The notes under the pieces: model-generated
Database searches by the model: none
What the model saw: the letters and a program-made list of their open reading frames with translations, nothing else
Told to the model about the DNA's origin: nothing
Assembly (NCBI GenBank): GCA_965220245.1
Contig: CBDCPI010000011.1
Location: 186,001-250,000, forward strand
Direction: 5' to 3'
Source: CBDCPI01 sp965220245
GTDB taxonomy: Bacteria; Chloroflexota; Dehalococcoidia; Lucifugimonadales; UBA3495
DNA length: 64,000 nt
Made by a program: the position numbers and the translations under genes
Shown: positions 46,169-56,649 of the stretch, piece by piece
Layout of the letters: each line of letters begins with the position of its first letter
How positions within the stretch are numbered: position 1 is the first letter of the stretch

Positions 46169-46713
46169 ACCGGTACTGATTCGACCAGTATGCTTTGGGG
46201 GTATCTCTCTTCTATAACAGACTTTGTTACTAGGTGAACCTTCACACCCAGTAAGTCGCTCAGATGGTGTTCCAGGCCAAAGAACTTGAGACCGAGCGGA
46301 TGCTTGAAGGCGACCATAAGGTCGAGCCGGCTAGCCTCGTAATCGTCCCCCTTGGCATAGGGCCCGATTACCGCCAGGCTGGCGACGGCATACTCTGCCT
46401 GCAGGCCCGGCAGCTCCTCCCGGAGGACTTTCAGGACTTCCTGCAAGGAGGGCCGGCATTTCAGCACCATACCGTTCCAGCGGTCAACGGCCTCTTGAAG
46501 CTCCTCCCACTTGCGTAGCGCGCGGGTTTCCGCCTTGCGGATTTCTTCTACTCCTTTTGTGCCAATGTGCTGGCCCGGTTGTAGACTTCTCTCGTCAGGC
46601 CCCGCCGTTCCCGCTATTCCAAATTTCGTGTGGACCTCGTCAACATACTCCAACTCCTGCTCCCACTCGCGCAGGCAGTGGCGGATTTCTTCGTAGGCTT
46701 GCTGCTTATCCAT
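46165..46713 (-). CDS. MntA-like nucleotidyltransferase antitoxin with altered active site
   Basis: 182 residues from ATG 46713, six bases after GAAGGAG. A long N-terminal helical extension of about 95 residues precedes the MNT fold: LAVIGPYAKGDDYEASRLDL, then GLKFFGLEHHLSDLLGVKVHLVT. Functional MntA proteins have G-S-x-x-R-G and D-x-D. Here the first Asp is Arg (SRLD) and the G-S motif is GPYAKG, so AMP transfer is doubtful. It may act by binding HepT alone, or be decaying. Confidence 0.75.
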   Translation of the reverse strand: MDKQQAYEEIRHCLREWEQELEYVDEVHTKFGIAGTAGPDERSLQPGQHIGTKGVEEIRKAETRALRKWEELQEAVDRWNGMVLKCRPSLQEVLKVLREELPGLQAEYAVASLAVIGPYAKGDDYEASRLDLMVAFKHPLGLKFFGLEHHLSDLLGVKVHLVTKSVIEERYPQSILVESVPV

Positions 46714-46949
46714 TCTCATCTCCTTCAACGGAAGGCAGAAATGGGCGAAATTATAGGACGAGTTGGCCCTTCAACGTTGGCTGGCGTGCAGAATAGTGAT
46801 TCCAACGACTTCTTCGCCGTCATAGCGCAAGATGATGTCGTCGTCGGTGAGTTCGCTGTTCGTGGCGCAGCTTGGCTTGGCAAAATGGATGTAGAGGACA
46901 TTCCTCTCTTCGCCGGCGGATGGGTACGCTCGTCGGTGAAAGTACAACG

Positions 46950-47291
46950 TCAGACACTGCTGAACTCACTAAGATTTCCGTCTTCATCCACAAAGTAACC
47001 CAAGTCTTTCAGGCGCCTGGCTGCTTCGTTTTGAGTGTTCTCATCGAACAATTCCTTGAAGCAGGGTTGGAGCACGTGATATTCAACGGTCAGATCCAGG
47101 CGGCCATGTTCCCAAAGTTGATCGAACCCATATTGAACATCTTCAGTGCTGAGCAGACGACGGGCGGTTTCCACTCCGCCATGCTGCGCTACCATCTTAT
47201 AGAAGATATAAGGAGTATAGGCAAGGTCTCTTGAAGCAGTGTAGTAAATGTTGAACATCGCTTGATGGAATTCTGACTCGAGATTAGTCAT
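46950..47291 (-). CDS. Hypothetical protein
   Basis: 113 residues. GGVETARRLLSTEDVQYGFD, LWEHGRLDLTVEYHVLQPCF and ARRLKDLGYFVDEDG form a helical pattern I have seen in small uncharacterised genes beside defence and toxin genes. No catalytic motif. It lies between the MntA/HepT pair and the TcmP gene, same strand. Confidence 0.6.
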   Translation of the reverse strand: MTNLESEFHQAMFNIYYTASRDLAYTPYIFYKMVAQHGGVETARRLLSTEDVQYGFDQLWEHGRLDLTVEYHVLQPCFKELFDENTQNEAARRLKDLGYFVDEDGNLSEFSSV

Positions 47292-47372
47292 CTCGTCTCC
47301 AGTCTGGTCTAGCCGAGGTGAACCCTGGCGCAGCTATAACAGCATCGGGGTACGGGATATACCGGATGGGTT

Positions 47373-48222
47373 CTACCAGTGACTCAGGATATGGTCTGCG
47401 ATCCTTATCGCAGGAGCGGCTCCTATGGGGTTGCTGGCCCCGAAGAACAACTCGAACATGGGAGTGTTCCTCGAATTTACAAAGGTTCTTCGGGTTGGCG
47501 CAACTCTGAAGAATACCTCTCCAAGTCGTTCATGATATCTGTCGGCAATCCGACCACTTCCACTGATCCTTTCTTGACGCTGAGTAGATTCAAAGAGAGA
47601 CAGTTGAGGGGATGGCCGATAGAAGTCACTCCAATGCTCCCTCGAACCGAATATCCTGTCCAATTGGACTGCCAAAGCATTTGATGGCTGATCATCCCTG
47701 GGCATCATCCGTGCGATAGCTCCGACGGGAAATAGGATCCAGCAGTCGATCTTTTTTTGTCTCGGCTATGGTCACAATAGTAGACCAGGAAACCTCAGTG
47801 GCAAAAGGGTCGAGAAATACCACCGCCCTGTCGAGAGGTTGGAGACTGGCGCAGAATTCAGGGAGCATTCTGTTGGCGTCTTCGTTGCGGATGTCTATGT
47901 CCCGGTCAGAAAATCTACGGCGCAACTCGGTCAAGGCTTGGTAACGTTGTGGGTCAATCTCGCAGAATACAAGCTTGTCGAAGGGCTTATCATTTACATC
48001 CAAGGCAATTTGGGCTGACCCGTCATGCATCGCCCTGAAGTCACTGTAATCGTCTTGATAAAAGTCAGAGTTCAGGTGGAATGATCCCTCACCCGCGAAG
48101 GCGTCGACGTAAATCAGACGAAAGGGTCTGTTCTTCAACGCTGTGGTGTAGGCGTCGAGATAACGCCTGAGTATTTCCAGCTTATCGAGGCTCCAAGGCC
48201 CTCCAAATGACGTTCCGGCCAC
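47373..48222 (-). pseudogene. tcmP: Three-Cys-motif partner protein TcmP, frameshifted in an A7 run
   Basis: It starts at GTG 48222, three bases after the stop of the Gp37-like gene. GPWSLDKLEILRRYLDAYTT, FRLIYVDAFAGEGSF and VVFLDPFATEVSW are typical of TcmP. At a run of seven A (47752-47758, T on the plus strand) the frame is lost. Six A would continue KIDCWILFPVGAIARMMPRD and on to FELFFGASNPIGA, ending at 47373. TcmP genes pair with Gp37/Gp68-type genes carrying three cysteines. Its biochemical role is not established. Confidence 0.85.
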
Positions 48223-48312
48223 AGATCACTCCAATGCTGCGGGCATCTGTTGCCAAGTTCTTCCGTCAATGACTGCCGCTTCGCCACCCCACTTCTTACG
48301 AACGCCCACTAG

Positions 48313-49770
48313 TATTACAACGACGGTTGGGATGCTAGGATGACGGGGTAGTTGGGGAAGGCTTGGGCAAGTGAGGCAGGGAAGTGGATGCTGCGGTTTT
48401 CGAGCAGGTGTACGGGACCTTTCAGGATTTTCACGCTTACTTCGCTCCGCTGTTTGGCCGCAGGGAAGCGCGGGACCACAGCCGCCATTACCTCCAGGCT
48501 CTCCTGGTACAGTCCGGGGAGCGGCGCAACGCCGAGAATCTGTCGGAGACGGTTCCGGCGTCAGCCAGGGTGATGCAGCGGTTTCTCGCTGAATCCCCCT
48601 GGGATGACGACACAGTCATAGGACGCCTTCAAGAGTACTTGGGACCCCGGCTGGGACATCCGGATGCGGTGTGGGTGCTGGACGGCAGCGACTTCCCGAA
48701 GCAGGGCAGGAAGTCCGTGGGAGTGGCCCGTCAGTATTGCGGGAGGCTGGGCAAGGTGGCCAGCTGCCAGGCCGGAATGTTCCTCGCCTACGTCAGCCCG
48801 CTGGGACGGGCCCTGGTGGACAAACGGCTTTATCTGCCGGAGAGCTGGACCTCGGACCAAGACCGGTGTGAGGCGGCGGGGGTTCCGGAGGAGAGGCAGG
48901 GCTACCAGTCGAAGACCCAATTGGCGCTGAAGATGGTGGAGCGGGCCTTGGAGCGGGGACATCTGAGGGCCGGATGGGTTGCGGGGGACGACGCCTTCGG
49001 GATGTCGCCGTCCTTCCGTGAGGGACTGGCGGCGCTGGGGATGCGCTACGTGCTGGACGTTCCCGGCGGCACCACGGTCTGGCCGCTGGAGCCAGCCTGG
49101 ACCAGGCCGGAGCATCAGGGATTCGGGCGTCCCCGCAAACCCAAGTTGCGAGACGGTCAGCGCCGGACCATGGAGCAGCGCAGCGATGAATTGCCGGAGG
49201 AGGCCTGGCGTGAGATTACGGTGGCCGAGGGAAGCCAGGGTCCCCGCAGCTACCCGTTCAGCGCTCAGAGGGTGCGTCCAACCAGCAGGCGGAAGCCTGG
49301 CGAAATCCACTGGGCCATTTACCGCCGGAACCTGGACGGCAGCGAGCCCCGCTACTACCTGTCCAACGATCCGGAGGATACTCCCCTGGAGACCCTGGCA
49401 TACGTGGGTGGCTCCCGGTGGCGCATAGAAACGGAGTTCGAGACGGAAAAGAGCAACGTGGGGCTGGACGAGTACGAGACCCGCACCTGGGCGGGATGGC
49501 ATCATCACGTCGCCCTGTGCCTGCTGGGCGGAGCGTTTCTCCTGAGCCTGCAACAGGCTTGGGGGGGAAAAGATGCCCCGGATCACGAGACCGCAGGTCT
49601 ACCGGGTGGTGCGGGAGATGCTGCCCCGGGAACGGTTCGGGCCGGCTGAACTGCTGCGGTGGCTGGAGGAGACGCAAGAATGCAACGAGCGGGCCAGACA
49701 CTCCCATGCCAAGCGTCGAGCCGCCCTTCGTGCCTCCCCACACGTCCCTCCTTGAACCGTCGTTGTAATA
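48313..49770 (+). mobile_element. IS701-family insertion sequence
   Basis: 1458 bp with perfect 16-bp ends TATTACAACGACGGTT and its inverse, flanked by CTAG on both sides (48309-48312, 49771-49774), the 4-bp YTAR duplication expected for IS701. It lies in opposite orientation to the gene it interrupts. Confidence 0.93.
48384..49755 (+). CDS. IS701 transposase with a frame change at a G7 run
   Basis: The first 393 residues are standard IS701: DDDTVIGRLQEYLGPRLG, catalytic D in VLDGSDFPKQGRKSVGV, GDDAFGMS, and RIETEFETEKSNVGLDEY. At G7 (49561-49567) the original frame drifts to a stop at 49649. With six G it continues WGEKMPRITRPQVYRVVREM and LRWLEETQECNERA to 49755. The catalytic core precedes the shift, so activity may or may not be affected. 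Confidence 0.85.
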
Positions 49771-50608
49771 CTAGCTGCTTGAGAAAGAAGGCCACGTTGG
49801 CCGCAACGGACTGGTCTCGCAAGTCCCGAACCCAGTCCAAGTCCATCGGCCGCGCGTGATGCCCACTCTCCCCACCGACTATGACCCAGTTCACCGAACC
49901 ATCGTTCAGCCACATGGTCAGGTCTGTGCGCTCCAGCAACGGCTCCGCGGACACGAAACGGACAGGTGCCGGGATACGGGCTAACACAGTTAGCCTAGGG
50001 GCGTATTTCTGGGACTCCACAGAGGTGCCGATCCAGACGTTTGCTGGCCAACTATCTTGGAAATCGCTGGCGCACTGCTGCCACCAGGCTGCCGCCCTTC
50101 CTGGCCTTTTAGTCAGAATTTGGAAGACATGCCCACCGTTGGATATGGCTTCCTGCATCGTTGCGAACACCTCGGACACAAAGCTGAAGGGGACCCGTGG
50201 GTGGAACAGGTCGGCCATGCTGTTCACGAACGCGCGCCGAGGTTTCTTCCAAGTCAATGGGACCCTTAAACGGTCCGGCAAGAGGTGAATGTCGTCAGGT
50301 TCCGTTTCGTACCCTGGGACTCCCATAGCCTTCAAGCGGGGATAGAGGGCGAACATGTAACAGTTATCGCAGCCGGGCGAGATGCGGCTACACCCTGTCA
50401 ACGGGTTCCAAGTCTCGTCGGTCCACTCAATTGTAGAAGGCATCTTATGTCCTTGAATGAGTGCGTAGCCAAACCCGCACTTAGAACAATTGTACTAGTA
50501 AGGTCTATAGGGAATTGTCACAGAGATTGAAACGGTATCAGGATTAGAACAGCAAAAGTGCCGAATCAATGATGTGCCACAGCATTATACCGACAATCTC
50601 CCGGCAAA

Positions 50609-50730
50609 GAAAAAAGGCCGGACTCATCGAGTCCGGCCTTTCTTTGTGCCCCTTAAAGGCTGAATAGCGGAAGGAAGAATTTGGTTCTTAATTTGATATA
50701 GGTCCCCGGGAAACCCGGGGTCCGGCGGGC
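50609..50730. repeat. Duplicated terminator block (copy A)
   Basis: About 120 bp nearly identical to 52702-52828 downstream of the 16S gene. It includes a 12-bp perfect terminator stem (AAAGGCCGGACT at 50613-50624, AGTCCGGCCTTT at 50630-50641) and a second hairpin CCCCGGG-AAA-CCCGGGG. It lies between the Gp37-like start and the DUF433 gene. Confidence 0.85.
50613..50641. terminator. Bidirectional stem-loop terminator
   Basis: 12-bp stem with a 5-nt loop, A-run before and T-rich run after, so it can act on either strand. It would end transcripts from the DUF433 gene (minus strand). Confidence 0.8.
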
Positions 50731-50787
50731 CGCCAGCACCGCCGTTGCTCCTCCCCAAACGCAGGCATCCAAGAGCAGTCGCAACGG

Positions 50788-51030
50788 TTACTCAATCGCC
50801 AACGTTTCAATCCGTTCGCGTCCGATGATCTTGCGGGCATAGAGAAGGCAAGCCTGAATATCCTCTGGCTCCAACCAAGGGTAGCCACTAAGTATAGTCT
50901 CGGTAGAATCCCCGGCTGCCAGCATCCCCAAAACGTGCTCTACCGCCAGACGCCGACCGCGAATGAGCGGCTTACCCCCAAAGATGTCCGGGTCCACCGT
51001 GATTCTCTCCAATAGCTTGTTCTCGTTCAT
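50788..51030 (-). CDS. DUF433 antitoxin-like protein
   Basis: 80 residues from ATG 51030. ERITVDPDIFGGKPLIRGRR, LAVEHVLGMLAAGDSTETIL and YPWLEPEDIQACLLYARKII is the complete DUF433 pattern, a helix-turn-helix protein often acting as antitoxin to a PIN-like DUF5615 toxin. No toxin is adjacent. A DUF2283-like tail (SSYDEEADVLYIHFEKRPLS) precedes it. It is the intact twin of the pseudogene at 45396-45637. Confidence 0.85.
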   Translation of the reverse strand: MNENKLLERITVDPDIFGGKPLIRGRRLAVEHVLGMLAAGDSTETILSGYPWLEPEDIQACLLYARKIIGRERIETLAIE

Positions 51031-51398
51031 AGAGCCCAACGTTTTGATTTCAAGATAGCGGTCGCTTTTCAAAGTGGATGTAGAGAACATCCGCCTCTTC
51101 GTCGTAGGAAGACCAGAATCAGTCTATAAGAGTCCGTTCCCAGCGGTAAGCGTAGGGCGCCAATATTTCTTCGAACCATCAGAGGTTAATATAAAGAGCT
51201 GTTAATAAGCACTACCCACAGTTTTGTCTTCGATGGAAGTACAGTTGCTCTGAAAGGACGACGTACAGGCTTGTGCTGAGCAGGTCTTCTTCGGCGAGTG
51301 CAAGTTCTCTGGTGCTGCTGTGCTGCTGGCGTTAATGGGCATTGTTGTTGCACTCCGGTAGTTTCGTAAGACTCGTCCGTCTGCCGGCTCCAATTCTC

Positions 51399-51974
51399 TC
51401 ACTGCTCTGAGTAGCCTCTGCAATCAGGATCGAAATAAGTATCCAAGGGCTTCTTATACTCCCCAAGGGCGAGGCGAGCCGAAGCGTCCAAAGGATATGC
51501 AATTCGGTGTCCCGCGTATACCTTCCATCTGCCGGGAACGGTCTTCAAATCACTTCCCGCTCTTTCAAATCCTGGCCCGATAACAACCCATGTCTCGGCC
51601 GCTCCAGTTAAGGACCCGTAAGGGTAGGGAAGTTCCGTGACTCCGTGGTGTCTGGCTGACCATGCAATGTCTCTAATCTCTCCGGTTGCTAGACCCATCC
51701 ACCACTTCTTTTCTTGTTCAGGTGGCACAGGTTTGCCTCTTTGCATTTTCCTCCCGGAGTACGATTCATGCTCTACATTCCAGCTAAGGACGCATTCCTG
51801 TAAAAAAGTTTGTAGAATCGAAATTGCAGAATCCTCGGACAATAGCAACGCAGGACTGGATTCTTTAGGTTGTTTTGGGCTTGCGCTAGGGTCAGATTTC
51901 AACGCCGCGGTCGAAGGTCCACACGCCATCATAGCCATCGCGATGAGGCACATGACGACCAGAAAGATTTGCAT
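51399..51974 (-). CDS. Lipoprotein of unknown function
   Basis: About 191 residues from ATG 51974 (GAGGG upstream; another ATG at 51998). The signal peptide MQIFLVVMCLIAMAMMACG has lipobox M-M-A-C. A Ser/Pro-rich linker leads to a domain with KKWWMGLATGEIRDIAWSAR and ETWVVIGPGFERAGSDLKTV. No family recognised. The gap 51031-51398 shows nothing else apart from the DUF2283-like fragment. Confidence 0.65.
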   Translation of the reverse strand: MQIFLVVMCLIAMAMMACGPSTAALKSDPSASPKQPKESSPALLLSEDSAISILQTFLQECVLSWNVEHESYSGRKMQRGKPVPPEQEKKWWMGLATGEIRDIAWSARHHGVTELPYPYGSLTGAAETWVVIGPGFERAGSDLKTVPGRWKVYAGHRIAYPLDASARLALGEYKKPLDTYFDPDCRGYSEQ

Positions 51975-52012
51975 TCGGAATTTCCCTCGGACTTGCATGT
52001 CTATTTTCAGCC

Positions 52013-52621
52013 TTAGGTCTTAAATCCTGTCTCCTGTGTATCGCCTGATGCTATTACCGTTTTATGAATTTCTCGAAGGTTATGCTCAATTTCCTCAGCC
52101 CAACCGTTGAGCAGATCGACCAAGCGCAAATCAGTGGTGTGATCGCCACTTAATCCTTTAGGCGCAAGATACCAACCATTCAGATGATTTGATTTTCGGG
52201 AGAATTTGTTACGAATCGCCAATCCTTCTCGATGTTGAGCCCGTTGTCGGTGTTCATCGATTTTCTTTCCAAGATCGCCCAAATCCTTGGCGTACGTCTC
52301 GACTTCAGGTCGACATTGCAATACTTTCTTCCTGAAATCTCCTCTACTCAAATTTACTTGGTTACCTGGATTCACGCCCAATTTCAGCGTCGCGTTGCAC
52401 CAAGAAGCAGTAGCATCAATGGCTGTTCGAGCAGCACTGATGCCGGTGTAGGCATGATATTCCGCTACCTTCTGATCGTCGGGAATTTCACCTAGCGCAT
52501 AAGCCGCCATTCTGACGAATGCCAATGCACGACCAGCCCCATACAGGAAATAATCGCTGTCGTTAACCCCCTCTGCTACAAGAGGAACTACTATCCACAT
52601 GGGAACCTCAAAGGTTTTCAT
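52013..52621 (-). CDS. Hypothetical all-helical protein
   Basis: 202 residues, mostly helical: YHAYTGISAARTAIDATASW, then FRKKVLQCRPEVETYAKDLG, REGLAIRNKFSRKSNHLNGW and a final helix. The layout suggests a HEPN-like fold but the R-x4-6-H motif is not evident. It lies between the 16S terminator and the lipoprotein on the same strand. Function unknown. Confidence 0.55.
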   Translation of the reverse strand: MKTFEVPMWIVVPLVAEGVNDSDYFLYGAGRALAFVRMAAYALGEIPDDQKVAEYHAYTGISAARTAIDATASWCNATLKLGVNPGNQVNLSRGDFRKKVLQCRPEVETYAKDLGDLGKKIDEHRQRAQHREGLAIRNKFSRKSNHLNGWYLAPKGLSGDHTTDLRLVDLLNGWAEEIEHNLREIHKTVIASGDTQETGFKT

Positions 52622-52701
52622 TCCAGCTCCAGCCTCTCTAAAAGCGTTTTCACTATCACGTCAGTCTACTCTATGTATTGGACTGCAACTTGGACCAACA
52701 A

Positions 52702-52828
52702 CCAAAAAGCCGGACTCATTGAGTCCGGCCCTTCTTTGCGCGCCTTAACGGCTGGATAGCAGAAGGAAGAATTTGGTTCTTAATTTGATATAGGTCCCCG
52801 GGAAACCCGGGGTCCGGCAGGCTTTCTC
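52702..52828. repeat. Terminator block after the 16S gene (copy B)
   Basis: The counterpart of 50609-50730. It holds a stem GCCGGACT/AGTCCGGC (52710-52717, 52722-52729) and the same CCCCGGG-AAA-CCCGGGG hairpin. It lies about 140 bp downstream of the 16S 3' end and is its probable terminator, so the copy at 50.6 kb is the likely duplicate. Confidence 0.75.
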
Positions 52829-52964
52829 AGGGGACCGTTTCTTCCACCGGGGAGCAAAGCTCAACCGACTGGCTTCGGAAACAGAACACCCACCGGTTCG
52901 ACCTAGGAGTTGGGCCGGGCCTCCGCCCCCGGCGAACCGGGGACTGACAGGTCCAGCGTGTGCT

Positions 52965-54485
<1,521 letters not shown>

Positions 54486-54558
54486 AAAAAACCTTACTTC
54501 CTTCCACTATTCAACTGTTAAGGTGCCTTCGCCGCTCCCCAGAGCTGACGGTTTCACC

Positions 54559-54587
54559 AGTATAGGCGCGCATATCGGGCCTGTCAA
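54559..54587 (-). promoter_or_regulatory. rRNA promoter
   Basis: On the minus strand TTGACA (54587-54582), a 17-bp spacer, then TATACT (54564-54559): near-perfect sigma-70 consensus. Transcription would start about 65-70 nt before the 16S 5' end. Confidence 0.85.
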
Positions 54588-54794
54588 CCCTGCCAAGGGA
54601 CCAATTTTCACAGGAGCGTCCTGAGTTTCTCCAACACTTCGGCAATAACCTGGGCCGGCGCTCAGCCCGCCAGTCTCGCTTGCCTTACCCTCCGGGCTTT
54701 CTAACCATTCCTCATTATTGCCCATTCGTGTTACTGCGGGTCAACCGTCGACTGCCTCATGTTACGGCTTTGCTTTGAATGCCCATGCCCCCTG

Positions 54795-55085
54795 TCAACT
54801 GCGAGCTATCCCGTTTGCTGGCGCCGGAGTTGTTCCCGCAACTGCCGCAGTTCGGCCTCGGCTTGAGCGGCACGGGCTTTGGCGGCCTCGGCGCGGGCCT
54901 CGGCGGCGGCGCGGGCGGCCCGTTCCTCCCGCCAGTTCTCCAGGTAGGCGCCGGTTAACGGGTCGTAGAACCGGGGCCAGCCCTCGTCCCAACACAGGCT
55001 GAATTCCAGAATTGGGCTGTATCCCTTGAGGATGCCGTCGGGTCCGGTGGTCAATTCTATGGACTGGTACGCGCCGTTGACCAGC
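54795..55085 (-). pseudogene. Uma2-family nuclease, C-terminal remnant
   Basis: It reads GRLVNGAYQSIELTTGPDGI, LKGYSPILEFSLCWDEGWPR and FYDPLTGAYLENWREERAAR, then an Ala/Arg-rich coiled coil. This is the C-terminal part of Uma2 (DUF820) proteins. The nuclease core with its catalytic acidic residues is missing. The N-terminal part of a similar gene lies at 56650-57012 on the same strand, so the two may be ends of one disrupted gene. Confidence 0.7.
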
Positions 55086-55292
55086 CGTCCACCGGCCAGC
55101 GGCCCCCCATCGGCACCGCCGCCGACCTGCTGTCCTTCGAGGTGGTTACCAGCGTCGGGCCAAAGGGGGAGTAAAGTGGAGAGGAGGCAGGCACGCCATC
55201 GCCTGCCTTGACTTTGTTGAAGGATAGGGTATCTGCTGAGGGGATGATTGGGACAGACGACAACAAGACGAAGGTCAGGCAGTTACCAGAGC

Positions 55293-56024
55293 CTACAAGA
55301 TCCTTTGGAAGGTACCGTCTTGGGCCCGCATTAACACCCTAGGCGCACCGTTATAGGACAAGTCTATGTGGACCAGGCTATTCTGGTCGCCTATCTGCAG
55401 CACCGGAGAGCCGCCGTTAATGAAGGATACGTAGAACAGACCGTCAGAACGCGGGTCTGCCATAGTCAGACTTGGTGAGTCGCCGATAAATGACACATCT
55501 AACACAGACCAGAGCCTTGCTGGTCTGTTATAACCAGAATTCGCGAGTCTAATTGGGACAACCCCACTCTGAACCGGTCAATGCCGTTTTGGTCGAGCAT
55601 AAGAAGACTTGGTGAGCCGTCGTCGCCTAAGTACACAGCGGTCATTGCCTTCCTGGTCACGCATAGTTAGACTGAGTGAGCCGTCATCGTCTAATCCCAG
55701 TTCAGCCCGTACCTCGTCGTCATCATTCACCAACTGGAAAGACTTGGCCCGGATTACGTCCGGCACGGGGCTGCTTACGCTCGTAGTATTTCTTTGCTCG
55801 CTCCGTCCCTGGCTGCGGGAGCGATCGTAGGCGGCTCGCTGTTCCGGGTCGCTCAACACCACGTAGGCCCGGTTTATCTCTGCCATACGGATGGCGGCTG
55901 CACGAGTCGGGTTCCGGTTGGTATGGAACAGTTGCGCCAGCAGATGGAAGGTGGCCTGGATAACTTCAGAGTAGGCGGAGGGGTGGAGTTGCAGGATTTC
56001 ATAGAGGTCTTCGGTTTCGGCCAT
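55293..56024 (-). pseudogene. J-domain-like protein with short beta repeats, frameshifted
   Basis: From ATG 56024: LYEILQLHPSAYSEVIQATF, MAEINRAYVVLSDPEQRAAY is a DnaJ domain, but the HPD loop reads HTN (LFHTNRNP), so Hsp70 stimulation is doubtful. After a linker come repeats of about 22 residues: LGLDDDGSLSLTMRDQEGND; then, after a shift near 55630, LGDDGSPSLLMLDQNGIDRF; a stop near 55520; then FIGDSPSLTMADP and FINGGSPVLQIGDQNS to 55293. An intact gene would be a J-like domain fused to a beta-strand repeat array. It has at least two lesions. Confidence 0.65.
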
Positions 56025-56282
56025 TAGCTGTCATCTCTTTGCTTTGGTTCTTGCAAGTATAGCGTACCCTCGTATTATCCTTGCTCTTGGTCGTTAGGGG
56101 TTTCCCAGATTACATGATGGACAGCGATTCCGCCGCGCTTGGTAGACTTCTAGGCCAGGGGCTATAACTGGATTATTACCGTTTCCTGCCGGGGCATGGC
56201 CGCGCTGGCCGACGCCGTGCCCCCTCGCGCTGGTTAGCCGCGGCCTGTTATAACGGCTCAAATTTCGGAAGAGAACGACACA

Positions 56283-56639
56283 GTGATAGATGCCCCGACC
56301 GCAACCCTCATTGCCTCCGGCCTGGCTACTTTCGTTGCCCTGCTCGGTTTCGTCGCCGTGTTTTACTACAAGCTGGGGAAACTGGAACAGGGTCTGGCTG
56401 GCAACAGAGAGCTGACGCTGGCGGAAAGCCGTCGGCTGTCGGACAAGATGGACGCGGATTACGCCCGGCTGTCGGACAAGATGGACGCGGATTACGCCCG
56501 GCTGTCGGACAAGATGGACGCTCAGCACACGGAAACGATGGCGGCTATCCAGCGGTTGACCGATGCCTTCCTCTCCCATTCGCATGACGATGACGGAAAC
56601 ATAATCTTTCGCATCCCGCCGGGAAGCGGGCCGGATTAA
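56283..56639 (+). CDS. Membrane-anchored coiled-coil protein with 33-bp repeats
   Basis: 118 residues. One N-terminal transmembrane helix (LIASGLATFVALLGFVAVFY), then a coiled coil in which the 11-residue unit LSDKMDADYAR is repeated almost three times (exact 33-bp DNA repeats at about 56434-56520). The tail is IQRLTDAFLSHSHDDDGNI. Similar small TM/coiled-coil genes are uncharacterised. Repeat number could vary between strains. Confidence 0.6.
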   Translation: MIDAPTATLIASGLATFVALLGFVAVFYYKLGKLEQGLAGNRELTLAESRRLSDKMDADYARLSDKMDADYARLSDKMDAQHTETMAAIQRLTDAFLSHSHDDDGNIIFRIPPGSGPD

Positions 56640-56649
56640 ACCAGTTTAG

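Larger units (their letters stand above)
48226..50443 (-). pseudogene. Phage Gp37/Gp68-like (DUF5131) gene split by IS701
   Basis: From ATG 50443: STIEWTDETWNPLTGCSRIS and PGCDNCYMFALYPRL carry the C-x6-C-x2-C three-cysteine motif, followed by RAFVNSMADLFHP and FQILTKRPGRAAAW. The gene is interrupted after FFLKQL by the IS701 element at 48313-49770. Removing the element and one CTAG restores VGVRKKWGGEAAVIDGRTWQ, ending at TGA 48226-48228, directly before tcmP. The three cysteines suggest a metal or iron-sulfur site. The insertion inactivates it and probably cuts expression of tcmP. Confidence 0.88.
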
